Source: Clostridia bacterium (lineage in GTDB: Bacteria; Bacillota; Clostridia; Oscillospirales; Acutalibacteraceae). From it: a stretch of 5,689 bases of DNA. The DNA lies in NCBI GenBank assembly GCA_900771185.1, contig CAAGND010000074.1, positions 1 through 5,689 of the forward strand, written 5' to 3'. The notes below the pieces were generated by a model. That model saw nothing but the letters and a program-made list of their open reading frames with translations, ran no database searches and had not been told where the DNA came from. The position numbers and the translations under genes were made by a program. Positions 1 through 4,917 of this stretch are shown here, one piece after another (positions within the stretch are counted from its first letter, which is position 1; every line of letters starts with the position of its first letter).

Positions 1-141
1 CTGCTCGCATATGTTATGCATGAAAAAGAAATGACTATTCCGCGCGGCAGCACGCAGATTTTCGCCGGAGACGAGGTCATCGCGCTGACTGTCGGCAATG
101 ATTCAAAAAAGCTGCGCAAAATCTTTGAAATCAGCAAATAG
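1..141 (+). CDS. trkA: TrkA-like K+ uptake regulator, C-terminal fragment (RCK_C/TrkA-C domain)
   Basis: This is the last 46 codons of a gene that begins before the window, read in frame 1 and ending at TAG 139-141. The translation contains IPRGSTQIFAGDEVIALTV followed by a short helix ending KLRKIFEISK. That is the usual end of an RCK_C (TrkA-C) domain: an 'iPRG-t-i-aGDev' strand-turn-strand followed by a helix that ends the protein. In the family, TrkA/KtrA proteins are cytoplasmic NAD(H)/nucleotide-binding subunits that gate TrkH/KtrB potassium channels, and the C-terminal domain binds a small ligand. The nucleotide-binding part lies outside the window, so a TrkA/KtrA role is inferred from the tail only; another RCK_C-bearing transporter is possible. 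The next gene follows after 13 bases, so the two are probably cotranscribed. Confidence 0.75.
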   Translation: MLAYVMHEKEMTIPRGSTQIFAGDEVIALTVGNDSKKLRKIFEISK

Positions 142-154
142 GACGGATACGGAT

Positions 155-616
155 ATGGAAAGCAGTCATGCAAAAAAGGCGGCGGAACTTTTCGCCGAGG
201 GATACAACTGTTCACAGGCGGTAGTCGGAGCTTTTGCCGAGGAGCTGGGTCTTAATCTGCAGACGGCTCTGAAAATGTCCTCCCCCTTCGGCGGAGGAAT
301 GGGCAGAATGCGTGAGGTCTGCGGCGCGGTGAGCGGCATGTTCATGGCGGCGGGTCTTGCCTGCGGCTACTGCGACCCGAACGACTATGAAAAGAAGAAA
401 GAGCTTTATGCCCAGGTGAAGGCACTTGCAGACGAGTTCAAAAGCAGCGAGGGTTCCATAATCTGCCGTGAACTGCTTGCCGGAACCGCTGTTAAACCCG
501 GCGCCGACCCCGAGAGGCGCACGGCGGAATATTATAAAAAGCGCCCGTGTCCGGAGCTTGTCGCACGGGCGGCAGAAATTGCTGAAAAATTTATTGAAGA
601 ACAAAAAGATAAATAA
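155..616 (+). CDS. C_GCAxxG_C_C family putative redox-active protein
   Basis: A 153-residue soluble protein of the C_GCAxxG_C_C family, small cysteine-rich proteins annotated as putative redox or metal-cluster proteins; no reaction is established. Visible hallmarks: YNCSQAV with C19, a glycine-rich FGGGMGRM stretch at 45-52, the signature VCGAVSG with C56 at 55-61, then C70 and C73 in a C-x2-C pair, C104 (ICREL) and C132 (CPELV). The signature reads CGAVSG, a close variant of GCAxxG. Length is normal for the family. I chose ATG 155 because AGGA at 140-143 lies 11 bases upstream and the protein then begins with the usual family helix; an in-frame ATG at 98 would add 19 residues inside the preceding gene. 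No signal peptide or membrane segment is seen. It is probably cotranscribed with the upstream trkA-like gene, and a hairpin terminator follows its stop. Confidence 0.88.
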   Translation: MESSHAKKAAELFAEGYNCSQAVVGAFAEELGLNLQTALKMSSPFGGGMGRMREVCGAVSGMFMAAGLACGYCDPNDYEKKKELYAQVKALADEFKSSEGSIICRELLAGTAVKPGADPERRTAEYYKKRPCPELVARAAEIAEKFIEEQKDK

Positions 617-635
617 CGGATTATTGAACAAGCAC

Positions 636-673
636 AAAACATGGACGGTTGATTGCAGCCGTCCATGTTTTTT
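636..673 (+). terminator. Intrinsic terminator of the trkA-like / C_GCAxxG_C_C transcript
   Basis: A nearly perfect hairpin of about 16 base pairs starts 19 bases after the stop. The arm 636-651 pairs with 656-671, with one T-G wobble near the loop and a four-base loop at 652-655. The lower right arm continues into a run of six T (668-673). This is a classic rho-independent terminator on the plus strand and closes the left transcription unit. Confidence 0.9.
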
Positions 674-713
674 CGCACACGGACTTGTGCATGCGTTCCT
701 ATACGTAATTCAG

Positions 714-742
714 TTGACAGTAATTGTTTCGTATGATATTAT
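714..742 (+). promoter_or_regulatory. Sigma-A promoter with extended -10 for the 830-1303 gene
   Basis: A perfect -35 TTGACA at 714-719 and a -10 TATTAT (5 of 6 consensus) at 737-742 are separated by exactly 17 bases. TGA at 734-736 supplies an extended -10 TGn element. Transcription would start near 749 and leave an untranslated leader of about 80 bases. The site lies between the upstream terminator and the ribosome binding site of the next gene, so that gene is very likely an independent unit with strong basal transcription. Confidence 0.85.
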
Positions 743-829
743 GAAATTGCAAATAATATTCAAGGCAGTGATTCCGTAGGCAAAATATAAACATTAATCA
801 TATCTTCATTTTGTTCAGGAGGCGCGAAA

Positions 830-1303
830 ATGAAAAGACGAAAAAAAATCATTGTCGGCATTGTTATAGTTTTCCTTTCGGCGGCGCTCGCCTGCTGTGT
901 TGCCGTTAACACAAGTACCCTTGCGGGGCTGTGCGGCGCTGCTGGGCTGGATATGGACAACGTGGATAGAATAGAATTCATAAAAAACCGTGAGGCGCAG
1001 GAGATATGGGTCGCCGAGGATTTTGACACTCGATACGACATGTGCGAATTTCTCAACAGTGCACGCTGCGTCAGGTCTCTGACTCCCCACGCAAGCGGCG
1101 GCGGTATGACTGTTAAAGTCTATCTCAAAGAACCGCAATACGGCATTGAGCACATAGAGGTGCACCTGCAGAGTGATAACATAGTTAGCGGTTCAAGGTT
1201 CACGGGCGCGAACGCACTGCTGACAAATTACCGAATCATTTCCGGCGGACGTTCCTCCGAGGAATGGGACGCCATATTGGAAAGATGTGAAAAGATAAGA
1301 TAA
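830..1303 (+). CDS. Membrane-anchored or exported protein of unknown function
   Basis: A 157-residue protein I do not recognise as a named family. The start is secure: AGGAGG at 817-822 lies seven bases before ATG. The N-terminus is strongly basic (residues 2-6, KRRKK) and is followed by a hydrophobic stretch at 7-26, a signal peptide or single membrane anchor. ALACC at 19-23 resembles a lipobox, but the -3 residue is Ala rather than Leu, so lipoprotein processing is uncertain. The remaining roughly 110 residues look like a small alpha/beta domain outside the membrane, with VDRIEFI at 45-51, a helix-like DMCEFLN, and VKVYL and IEVHL strands. It is monocistronic, with its own promoter and a hairpin region after its stop. 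It converges on the RM module. Base composition matches the flanks, so it belongs to the host backbone rather than the island. Function unknown. Confidence 0.8.
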   Translation: MKRRKKIIVGIVIVFLSAALACCVAVNTSTLAGLCGAAGLDMDNVDRIEFIKNREAQEIWVAEDFDTRYDMCEFLNSARCVRSLTPHASGGGMTVKVYLKEPQYGIEHIEVHLQSDNIVSGSRFTGANALLTNYRIISGGRSSEEWDAILERCEKIR

Positions 1304-1320
1304 CAGACTGTTGAAAAATA
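1299..1320 (+). repeat. Left copy of an imperfect direct repeat bracketing the RM module
   Basis: The nine bases GATAACAGA at 1299-1307 are followed by three other bases and then TTGAAAAATA at 1311-1320. The same arrangement recurs at 3542-3565 on the other side of the RM genes, differing by one-base length changes. This copy includes the TAA stop of the upstream gene. It could be a target duplication or recombination scar, but part is A-rich and chance similarity is possible. Confidence 0.45.
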
Positions 1321-1331
1321 CTTTTTCAACA
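1309..1331. repeat. Short inverted repeat just after the 830-1303 gene
   Basis: TGTTGAAAAA at 1309-1318 is complementary to TTTTTCAACA at 1322-1331 around a three-base loop, giving a ten-pair, A-T-rich hairpin six bases after the stop at 1303. The right arm carries five T inside the stem rather than after it, so this is not a textbook terminator. It may act together with the larger hairpin at 1335-1371. Confidence 0.55.
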
Positions 1332-1334
1332 CGC

Positions 1335-1371
1335 TAAGATGCACTCAAACACAATGTTTGAGTGCATCTTA
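1335..1371. terminator. Long hairpin between convergent genes, probable bidirectional terminator
   Basis: The arm 1335-1350 is perfectly complementary to 1356-1371 (16 pairs; a seventeenth, 1351 with 1355, would leave a three-base loop). It lies in the 71-base gap between the stop of the plus-strand gene at 1303 and the minus-strand endonuclease stop at 1375-1377, so it can serve both transcripts. Neither side has a clean T-tract. The call therefore rests on stem strength and position between convergent genes. Confidence 0.65.
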
Positions 1372-1374
1372 ATG

Positions 1375-2643
1375 TTATTCTTCAATAATGCTTAAAATCC
1401 AATTTATCCAACCGACGATTGTAGATGAACGTCGTATATAAGTGCTGTCTGCTTCCACATGATAAAGGTTTGCTTCTTTCATTATACGAACAACAGTTCG
1501 AATGTCCGGCATCTCTCCCGATTGCAGATGCAACTTCAACGTTTCTCTAAAGACTTTATGTTTCAAAATTTGGGTAACAATTGCAAGTTGGCGCTCTTTA
1601 TATCCCAAATTCATAACATATCTACCCAACTGAGAAAGCATGAACCAAATTTCCTCTTTATTTCTGACTTTTTCAACAAGCCCTAAATATCGCCCTGCAT
1701 CAGTATAATAATTTGTTTGTCTTTCATCAAAAGCATATTGCGATGTAATATCCTGTTTTGTCATGGGCTTTTCGTTCAAAAGTTCTATCAAATTTATAAT
1801 GCGAGACATACTATTTGCCTGCGGAAAAGATATATCAGGTTCAGATTCTTGTGGCACGGTTCTTAAGATGTTTTCAATATCGGACAGAGAAATTTCTGTT
1901 GCTATAATATAATTCTTTTGCTTAATCAAACGCAAGGAATTATAATTCATTGGATCATCAAACTGATACTGATACAGGTTAAACACACCGTTTGAGAAAA
2001 TGAGGAAGACAGATTTAACCGTCTTTGTTACTCGACTGCTCCAAACGCGAAAAGGATAATATAATTGACGCACGAGAAAATCGTCTGACAAATCCCTTTT
2101 CGCCTCAAACAGTGAGAGATAATTTATACCTTCATAGGCTGCATCAATTTCAACCTGTGAATTATTTACTGTAATAGGTCTTATACCACTTGCTGTGTTA
2201 ATATTAAAGTCAAAACATCCGGAGCTCATACGCCCGCTGACGGTTGGAACAAGTTCATCATCTTCCAGAAAATCTTCCAAAATACCGCACGCATTTGCAC
2301 AGTTAAGTGCAATTGCTTCACTTACAAGAAACTGTGGAATAAGGCTTTGAATATGTGAAGGAATGGAAATCCGTTGCATCTCCTCAGAAGGATCATCAAA
2401 CTCTTTATATGCATAAAAAGAAGAAATTGTATAATCACCGCGGGTAATCGGAAGAATGGAAAGTCCGTTCTCAACAAATATCGTTGGTAGGTTGATTTTG
2501 TGATCAAATTTGGTCATTAGACGAGGTTCGCGAAACTCTTTTATCTGATTAGCTGAAATTATAAACTGTCCCTGTTGCGCTACGGCATCAAGAATATTAT
2601 ATTTGTCAAAGAGTTTTTCCCAAGCAATATCATTCAGCCCCAT
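1375..2643 (-). CDS. Type II restriction endonuclease, PD-(D/E)XK fold with C-terminal winged-helix-like region
   Basis: A 422-residue protein encoded directly after a DNA adenine methyltransferase. By position and motifs it is the cognate restriction endonuclease. The likely catalytic core is VEID at 164-167, then, after a strand, EAK at 180-182, matching the D-x(n)-(D/E)-x-K metal-binding pattern; RQLYYPFRVW at 192-201 follows as the next helix, as in many such nucleases. Residues about 278-345 (INLIELL, then MTKQDIT and AGRYLGLV) read like a winged helix-turn-helix, perhaps for DNA recognition. The recognition site cannot be deduced. I chose ATG 2643 because it gives a natural N-terminus; GAGGAGG lies 15 bases upstream, which is long. 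An ATG at 2688 would add 15 residues but has no good ribosome binding site. The gene overlaps the methyltransferase by 14 bases, implying cotranscription and coupled translation. It is clearly more A+T-rich than the flanking genes. Confidence 0.8.
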   Translation of the reverse strand: MGLNDIAWEKLFDKYNILDAVAQQGQFIISANQIKEFREPRLMTKFDHKINLPTIFVENGLSILPITRGDYTISSFYAYKEFDDPSEEMQRISIPSHIQSLIPQFLVSEAIALNCANACGILEDFLEDDELVPTVSGRMSSGCFDFNINTASGIRPITVNNSQVEIDAAYEGINYLSLFEAKRDLSDDFLVRQLYYPFRVWSSRVTKTVKSVFLIFSNGVFNLYQYQFDDPMNYNSLRLIKQKNYIIATEISLSDIENILRTVPQESEPDISFPQANSMSRIINLIELLNEKPMTKQDITSQYAFDERQTNYYTDAGRYLGLVEKVRNKEEIWFMLSQLGRYVMNLGYKERQLAIVTQILKHKVFRETLKLHLQSGEMPDIRTVVRIMKEANLYHVEADSTYIRRSSTIVGWINWILSIIEE

Positions 2644-3472
2644 AGTTAGTAATAAGCACCTCCTCAACTTCTCCGCGTTTCGTCGCATTAGAGTTAATCG
2701 CTCGCTTTGCCCTTACAACGCTTATGTAATATTCCTCGTACAACTCCCTTATAAAATCCGTAGATGAATTGGACAGCATAAATTTTACTCCGCGTTTGGT
2801 CAGGACATCGCAACACTGTTTCAAGCGTATTTGCTCATTTCTATCAAAGCCACCCTTGTTATATCCAGTAAAACTTGCAGTGTCAGAAACCGGATCATAT
2901 GGCGGATCAAGATACACGAAGCTACCTTTTTTCACACGCGAAAGTGTTTTAGCAAAATCCTCATTATAAAAAACAATGTTATTTGCATTAAAATACTTAT
3001 TTACAGCGCGTAATACTGGTTCATTCACAATATTCGGATTCTTATAATGCCCAAAAGGAGAATTAAATTCACCTGAAGAATTAACTCTGAATAGTCCATT
3101 AAAACATGTTTTATTTAGATATATCAGCCGCGATGCTTTTTCAACCTTTGACATGGCTTGATAGCATTCCTTATTTCTATCCATGTCGCGCACCATATAA
3201 AAATATTCAGATGTATTTTCGTGTTTTTCAAGCGAATTAATCAACTCGTCAACATCATCACGAATAACCTCATACATTGTTATTAGATCGGAATTAATGT
3301 CATTTACTATTGCCTTTGAAGGCTGGATAGAAAATAGAACTGCCCCACCGCCTAAAAAAGGCTCACAGTAATTGGTAATTCTCTTGGGGAGCAATGGAGT
3401 TATTTCATCTAAGAGCTGACGTTTTCCGCCAACCCATTTAACAACCGGCGTAGCCAATTTGTTTTTCGCCAT
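2630..3472 (-). CDS. DNA adenine-N6 methyltransferase, Dam/D12 class (alpha group), of a type II RM system
   Basis: A 280-residue S-adenosylmethionine-dependent methyltransferase that transfers a methyl group to adenine N6 at the RM target and protects host DNA from the adjacent endonuclease. Family motifs appear in alpha-group order: KWVGGKR at 12-18 (motif X), EPFLGGGAVLF at 37-47 (motif I, SAM binding), NDIN at 57-60, LNKTCFNGLFRVN at 119-131, the catalytic DPPY at 189-192 (motif IV), LSNS at 233-236, and the family tail AINSNATKRGEVEEVLITNY at 258-277. Length is typical and no key residue is missing. I chose ATG 3472 because GGAGG at 3481-3485 sits eight bases before it; an ATG at 3487 would place that site inside the coding sequence. 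It is promoter-proximal in a two-gene operon. Related enzymes include GATC methylases, but specificity cannot be read from sequence. Confidence 0.93.
   Translation of the reverse strand: MAKNKLATPVVKWVGGKRQLLDEITPLLPKRITNYCEPFLGGGAVLFSIQPSKAIVNDINSDLITMYEVIRDDVDELINSLEKHENTSEYFYMVRDMDRNKECYQAMSKVEKASRLIYLNKTCFNGLFRVNSSGEFNSPFGHYKNPNIVNEPVLRAVNKYFNANNIVFYNEDFAKTLSRVKKGSFVYLDPPYDPVSDTASFTGYNKGGFDRNEQIRLKQCCDVLTKRGVKFMLSNSSTDFIRELYEEYYISVVRAKRAINSNATKRGEVEEVLITNYGAE
2659..2665 (-). promoter_or_regulatory. Ribosome binding site of the endonuclease, inside the methyltransferase gene
   Basis: GAGGAGG on the minus strand lies within the last ten or so codons of the methyltransferase (VEEVLITNY region), 15 bases before the endonuclease ATG at 2643. 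The core is strong but the spacing is longer than the usual 5-10 bases. Translation of the endonuclease may therefore be weakened and dependent on ribosomes arriving from the methyltransferase. Confidence 0.55.
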
Positions 3473-3480
3473 TATGCATA

Positions 3481-3485
3481 CCTCC
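3481..3485 (-). promoter_or_regulatory. Ribosome binding site that decides the methyltransferase start
   Basis: GGAGG on the minus strand stands eight bases before ATG 3472. It overlaps the last base of an earlier in-frame ATG (3487-3485), which has no good site of its own. This supports the shorter 280-residue product beginning MAKNK. Confidence 0.75.
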
Positions 3486-3507
3486 ATTACAAACTACTAT
3501 TGAATGT

Positions 3508-3536
3508 ATTATAGCAGAAGAGGTATATATTTGCAA
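3508..3536 (-). promoter_or_regulatory. Sigma-A promoter of the RM operon
   Basis: On the minus strand a perfect TATAAT (3513-3508) is preceded, 17 bases away, by TTGCAA (3536-3531), a four-of-six -35 match. The start of transcription would fall near 3501, about 30 bases before the methyltransferase ATG. There is no operator-like C-box and no controller gene nearby, so regulation by a C protein is not supported. Confidence 0.75.
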
Positions 3537-3541
3537 TTAAG

Positions 3542-3565
3542 GATAACAGAAAAATTGAAAAAATA
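3542..3565 (+). repeat. Right copy of the imperfect direct repeat bracketing the RM module
   Basis: GATAACAGA at 3542-3550, four A, then TTGAAAAAATA at 3555-3565. It mirrors the copy at 1299-1320 in the same orientation. It lies between the RM promoter and the oxidoreductase terminator, and part of it forms the T-tract of that terminator on the minus strand. Confidence 0.45.
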
Positions 3566-3594
3566 AAAGGTTGCATAAGAATGCAACCTTTTAT
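3555..3594 (-). terminator. Intrinsic terminator of the oxidoreductase gene
   Basis: Arms 3563-3576 and 3581-3594 pair perfectly over 14 positions around a four-base loop (3577-3580). On the minus strand the stem is followed by a T-rich stretch (TTTTATTTTTT, then more T). It lies about 50 bases beyond the oxidoreductase stop at 3643, so it should stop that transcript before the RM promoter. The plus-strand side lacks a comparable T-run. Confidence 0.85.
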
Positions 3595-3642
3595 AAAGTT
3601 ACGCTACAAAATTACACTATGCATGCGGGTTGTTTTGTTTGC

Positions 3643-4791
3643 TCAGATTTCGGGGATTTCTATTTCAATCTCCCTGCCGAGCTGTGCCGAACGGTAAATA
3701 CCGTCGAGAATCGCCTGGTTGTAGATGGCCTCGCTCGTCGGCACGGGTGCGGGCTCGCCGTTCTTGACGGCATCAAGGAACTTGCGTACCTTCCAATAGA
3801 AAACGCCCTCCTCCGGCTCCTTCTGCATGGGAACGACTGTCTCAACCTGCGCATCGCCGATGTTTCTGTATATCTTCAGCGGAGCGTCAATGCTGCCCCA
3901 GTGTCCCGATGACGGGATTTTAAGCCCGGCCTTTGTGCCAAGAACAACCGTATCGCCCATGGTATCGACATTCATCGCCCACGCCGTCTTGAAGTCGATA
4001 GTCAGGCCGCCCTCAAGGCGGACAAAGCCGGCGGCGAAATCGTCAACGCCGAAAACATCTTTATATTTGTAGTCCTCTGCCTTGCCGAAATAATCCGAAA
4101 GGAATCCGGTGACGGTGAGCGGCTTGGGATAGCCCATGCCGTTGAGCACCATGTCGAGCGCATAACAGCCGATGTCGCCGAGTGCTCCTATTCCTCCTGT
4201 CTCTTTCTCGATAAACGTTGTGCCGAACGGAGTCGGGATTCCCCTGCGTCTGCCGCCGCCTATCTGGATGTGATAGACCTTGCCCAGCTCGCCGGACTCG
4301 ATGATATACTTTATCATCTGCATATTCGGATTGTATCTGGGCTGGAAGCCGACAGAGACGATTTTGCCGCTCTTCTTCTCAGCCTTTCTTATCTCGACAG
4401 CCTCGTCAAGAGTCACGCACATCGGCTTTTCAAGCAGGACATTCACGCCGTGCTCAAGGGCATAGATAGTACACTCGGCATGGGTCATGTTATATGTACA
4501 GACGCTGACCGCATCGAGCTGCTCATTGTCGATAAGCTCCTTGTGGCTGCTGTACACCCTGACGCCCTCCGGGGCGTTCCACTTTTTGAGGAACTTCTCC
4601 GCCTTGCCTGGAATTAAATCCGCAACACCGACAAGCTCCACATCCGGCATCTTCAGATACTCGCTGATATGGCTTTCGGCTATCCAGCCCGTGCCGATAA
4701 TACCGACTTTCAGCTTTTTGCTCGCATCGATGCTGTAATTATCCTGATCCTTTGTGAACAGATTCAGGTCGTTCGCTCTTTTTTCTGCCAT
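3643..4791 (-). CDS. Gfo/Idh/MocA-family NAD(P)-dependent oxidoreductase
   Basis: A 382-residue cytoplasmic dehydrogenase of the Gfo/Idh/MocA family, whose members oxidise or reduce sugars, inositols and related polyols with NAD(P). The N-terminal Rossmann fold begins at about residue 27 with the dinucleotide loop GTGWIA at 33-38. EKP at 121-123 carries the conserved catalytic lysine. The C-terminal domain contains GDIGCYALD at 205-213, in which Tyr210 occupies the position that is His in inositol dehydrogenase; glucose-fructose oxidoreductase also has Tyr there. An extra hydrophilic stretch of about 25 residues precedes the Rossmann fold and shows no signal-peptide features. The start is supported by GAGG at 4800-4803, eight bases before ATG. 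It has its own promoter (4907-4879), a structured leader and a terminator, so it is probably monocistronic. The substrate cannot be assigned. Confidence 0.92.
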   Translation of the reverse strand: MAEKRANDLNLFTKDQDNYSIDASKKLKVGIIGTGWIAESHISEYLKMPDVELVGVADLIPGKAEKFLKKWNAPEGVRVYSSHKELIDNEQLDAVSVCTYNMTHAECTIYALEHGVNVLLEKPMCVTLDEAVEIRKAEKKSGKIVSVGFQPRYNPNMQMIKYIIESGELGKVYHIQIGGGRRRGIPTPFGTTFIEKETGGIGALGDIGCYALDMVLNGMGYPKPLTVTGFLSDYFGKAEDYKYKDVFGVDDFAAGFVRLEGGLTIDFKTAWAMNVDTMGDTVVLGTKAGLKIPSSGHWGSIDAPLKIYRNIGDAQVETVVPMQKEPEEGVFYWKVRKFLDAVKNGEPAPVPTSEAIYNQAILDGIYRSAQLGREIEIEIPEI

Positions 4792-4819
4792 ACTTGTTAC
4801 CTCTCTTTTAATTTTTTAT

Positions 4820-4864
4820 ACCTTGTATCACCAAACAGATACAAGGTTTCAAGGGCTTGCGCCC
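4820..4864 (-). promoter_or_regulatory. Structured 5' leader or operator of the oxidoreductase gene
   Basis: Between promoter and ribosome binding site the minus strand can form two hairpins in a row. The first is a small GGGC-GCAA-GCCC stem with a GNRA-type loop (4864-4853). The second has ten perfect pairs, ACCTTGTATC with GATACAAGGT (arms 4847-4838 and 4829-4820), around an eight-base loop. No T-tract follows, so it is not an intrinsic terminator. The second could instead be a DNA operator for a dimeric repressor placed just downstream of the start point. No known riboswitch consensus was recognised. Confidence 0.5.
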
Positions 4865-4878
4865 GTAATTCCATTTGG

Positions 4879-4907
4879 ATTCTAACACATTTAAAATGCT
4901 ATGACAA
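4879..4907 (-). promoter_or_regulatory. Sigma-A promoter with extended -10 for the oxidoreductase gene
   Basis: On the minus strand TTGTCA (4907-4902; five of six) and TAGAAT (4884-4879; five of six) are separated by exactly 17 bases. TGT immediately before the -10 provides a TGn extension. It begins only ten bases after the rsuA stop. Transcription would start near 4872, giving a leader of about 80 bases that contains the two hairpins. Confidence 0.8.
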
Positions 4908-4917
4908 GATAAACAAG

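Larger units (their letters stand above)
1375..3540 (-). other. Type II restriction-modification module, probable horizontally acquired island
   Basis: Promoter, methyltransferase and endonuclease form one compact minus-strand operon with nothing else inside. The segment is conspicuously A+T-rich beside the flanking oxidoreductase, pseudouridine synthase and C_GCAxxG_C_C genes, and it fills a spacer between two convergent host genes. It carries no transposase, integrase or tRNA. Acquisition is inferred from composition, gene type and the flanking imperfect repeats at 1299-1320 and 3542-3565. Confidence 0.7.

Noticed and set aside
212..637. Open frame of 141 codons on the minus strand opposite the C_GCAxxG_C_C gene
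   Set aside because: It lies antisense to a well-supported gene, has no ribosome binding site of note and its translation resembles no family.
468..779. Plus-strand open frame of 103 codons running through the terminator and the promoter at 714-742
   Set aside because: It starts inside the cysteine-rich protein gene in another frame and passes through a terminator and promoter, so it is not a plausible gene.
760..1165. Two minus-strand open frames opposite the 830-1303 gene
   Set aside because: Both are shadows of the plus-strand gene, which has an ideal promoter and ribosome binding site.
1375..3540. A new multi-gene defence system
   Set aside because: The module has only a methyltransferase and an endonuclease in standard type II order, with no further effector, helicase or sensor gene.
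3488..3540. Controller-protein (C-box) operator upstream of the RM operon
   Set aside because: No paired inverted repeats of that kind are visible and no C gene is encoded nearby.
3571..3912. Plus-strand open frame of 113 codons beginning in the oxidoreductase terminator
   Set aside because: It starts inside a hairpin and is antisense to the conserved C-terminal end of the oxidoreductase.
4820..4847. Intrinsic terminator of rsuA
   Set aside because: The stem is good, but on the minus strand it is followed by A-rich sequence, not T. It also lies downstream of the oxidoreductase promoter.
4800..4850. preQ1-I-like riboswitch (hairpin followed by an A-rich tail and ribosome binding site)
   Set aside because: The A-rich tail is suggestive, but the conserved loop sequence and pseudoknot partners of that class are absent and the downstream gene is not a queuosine gene.
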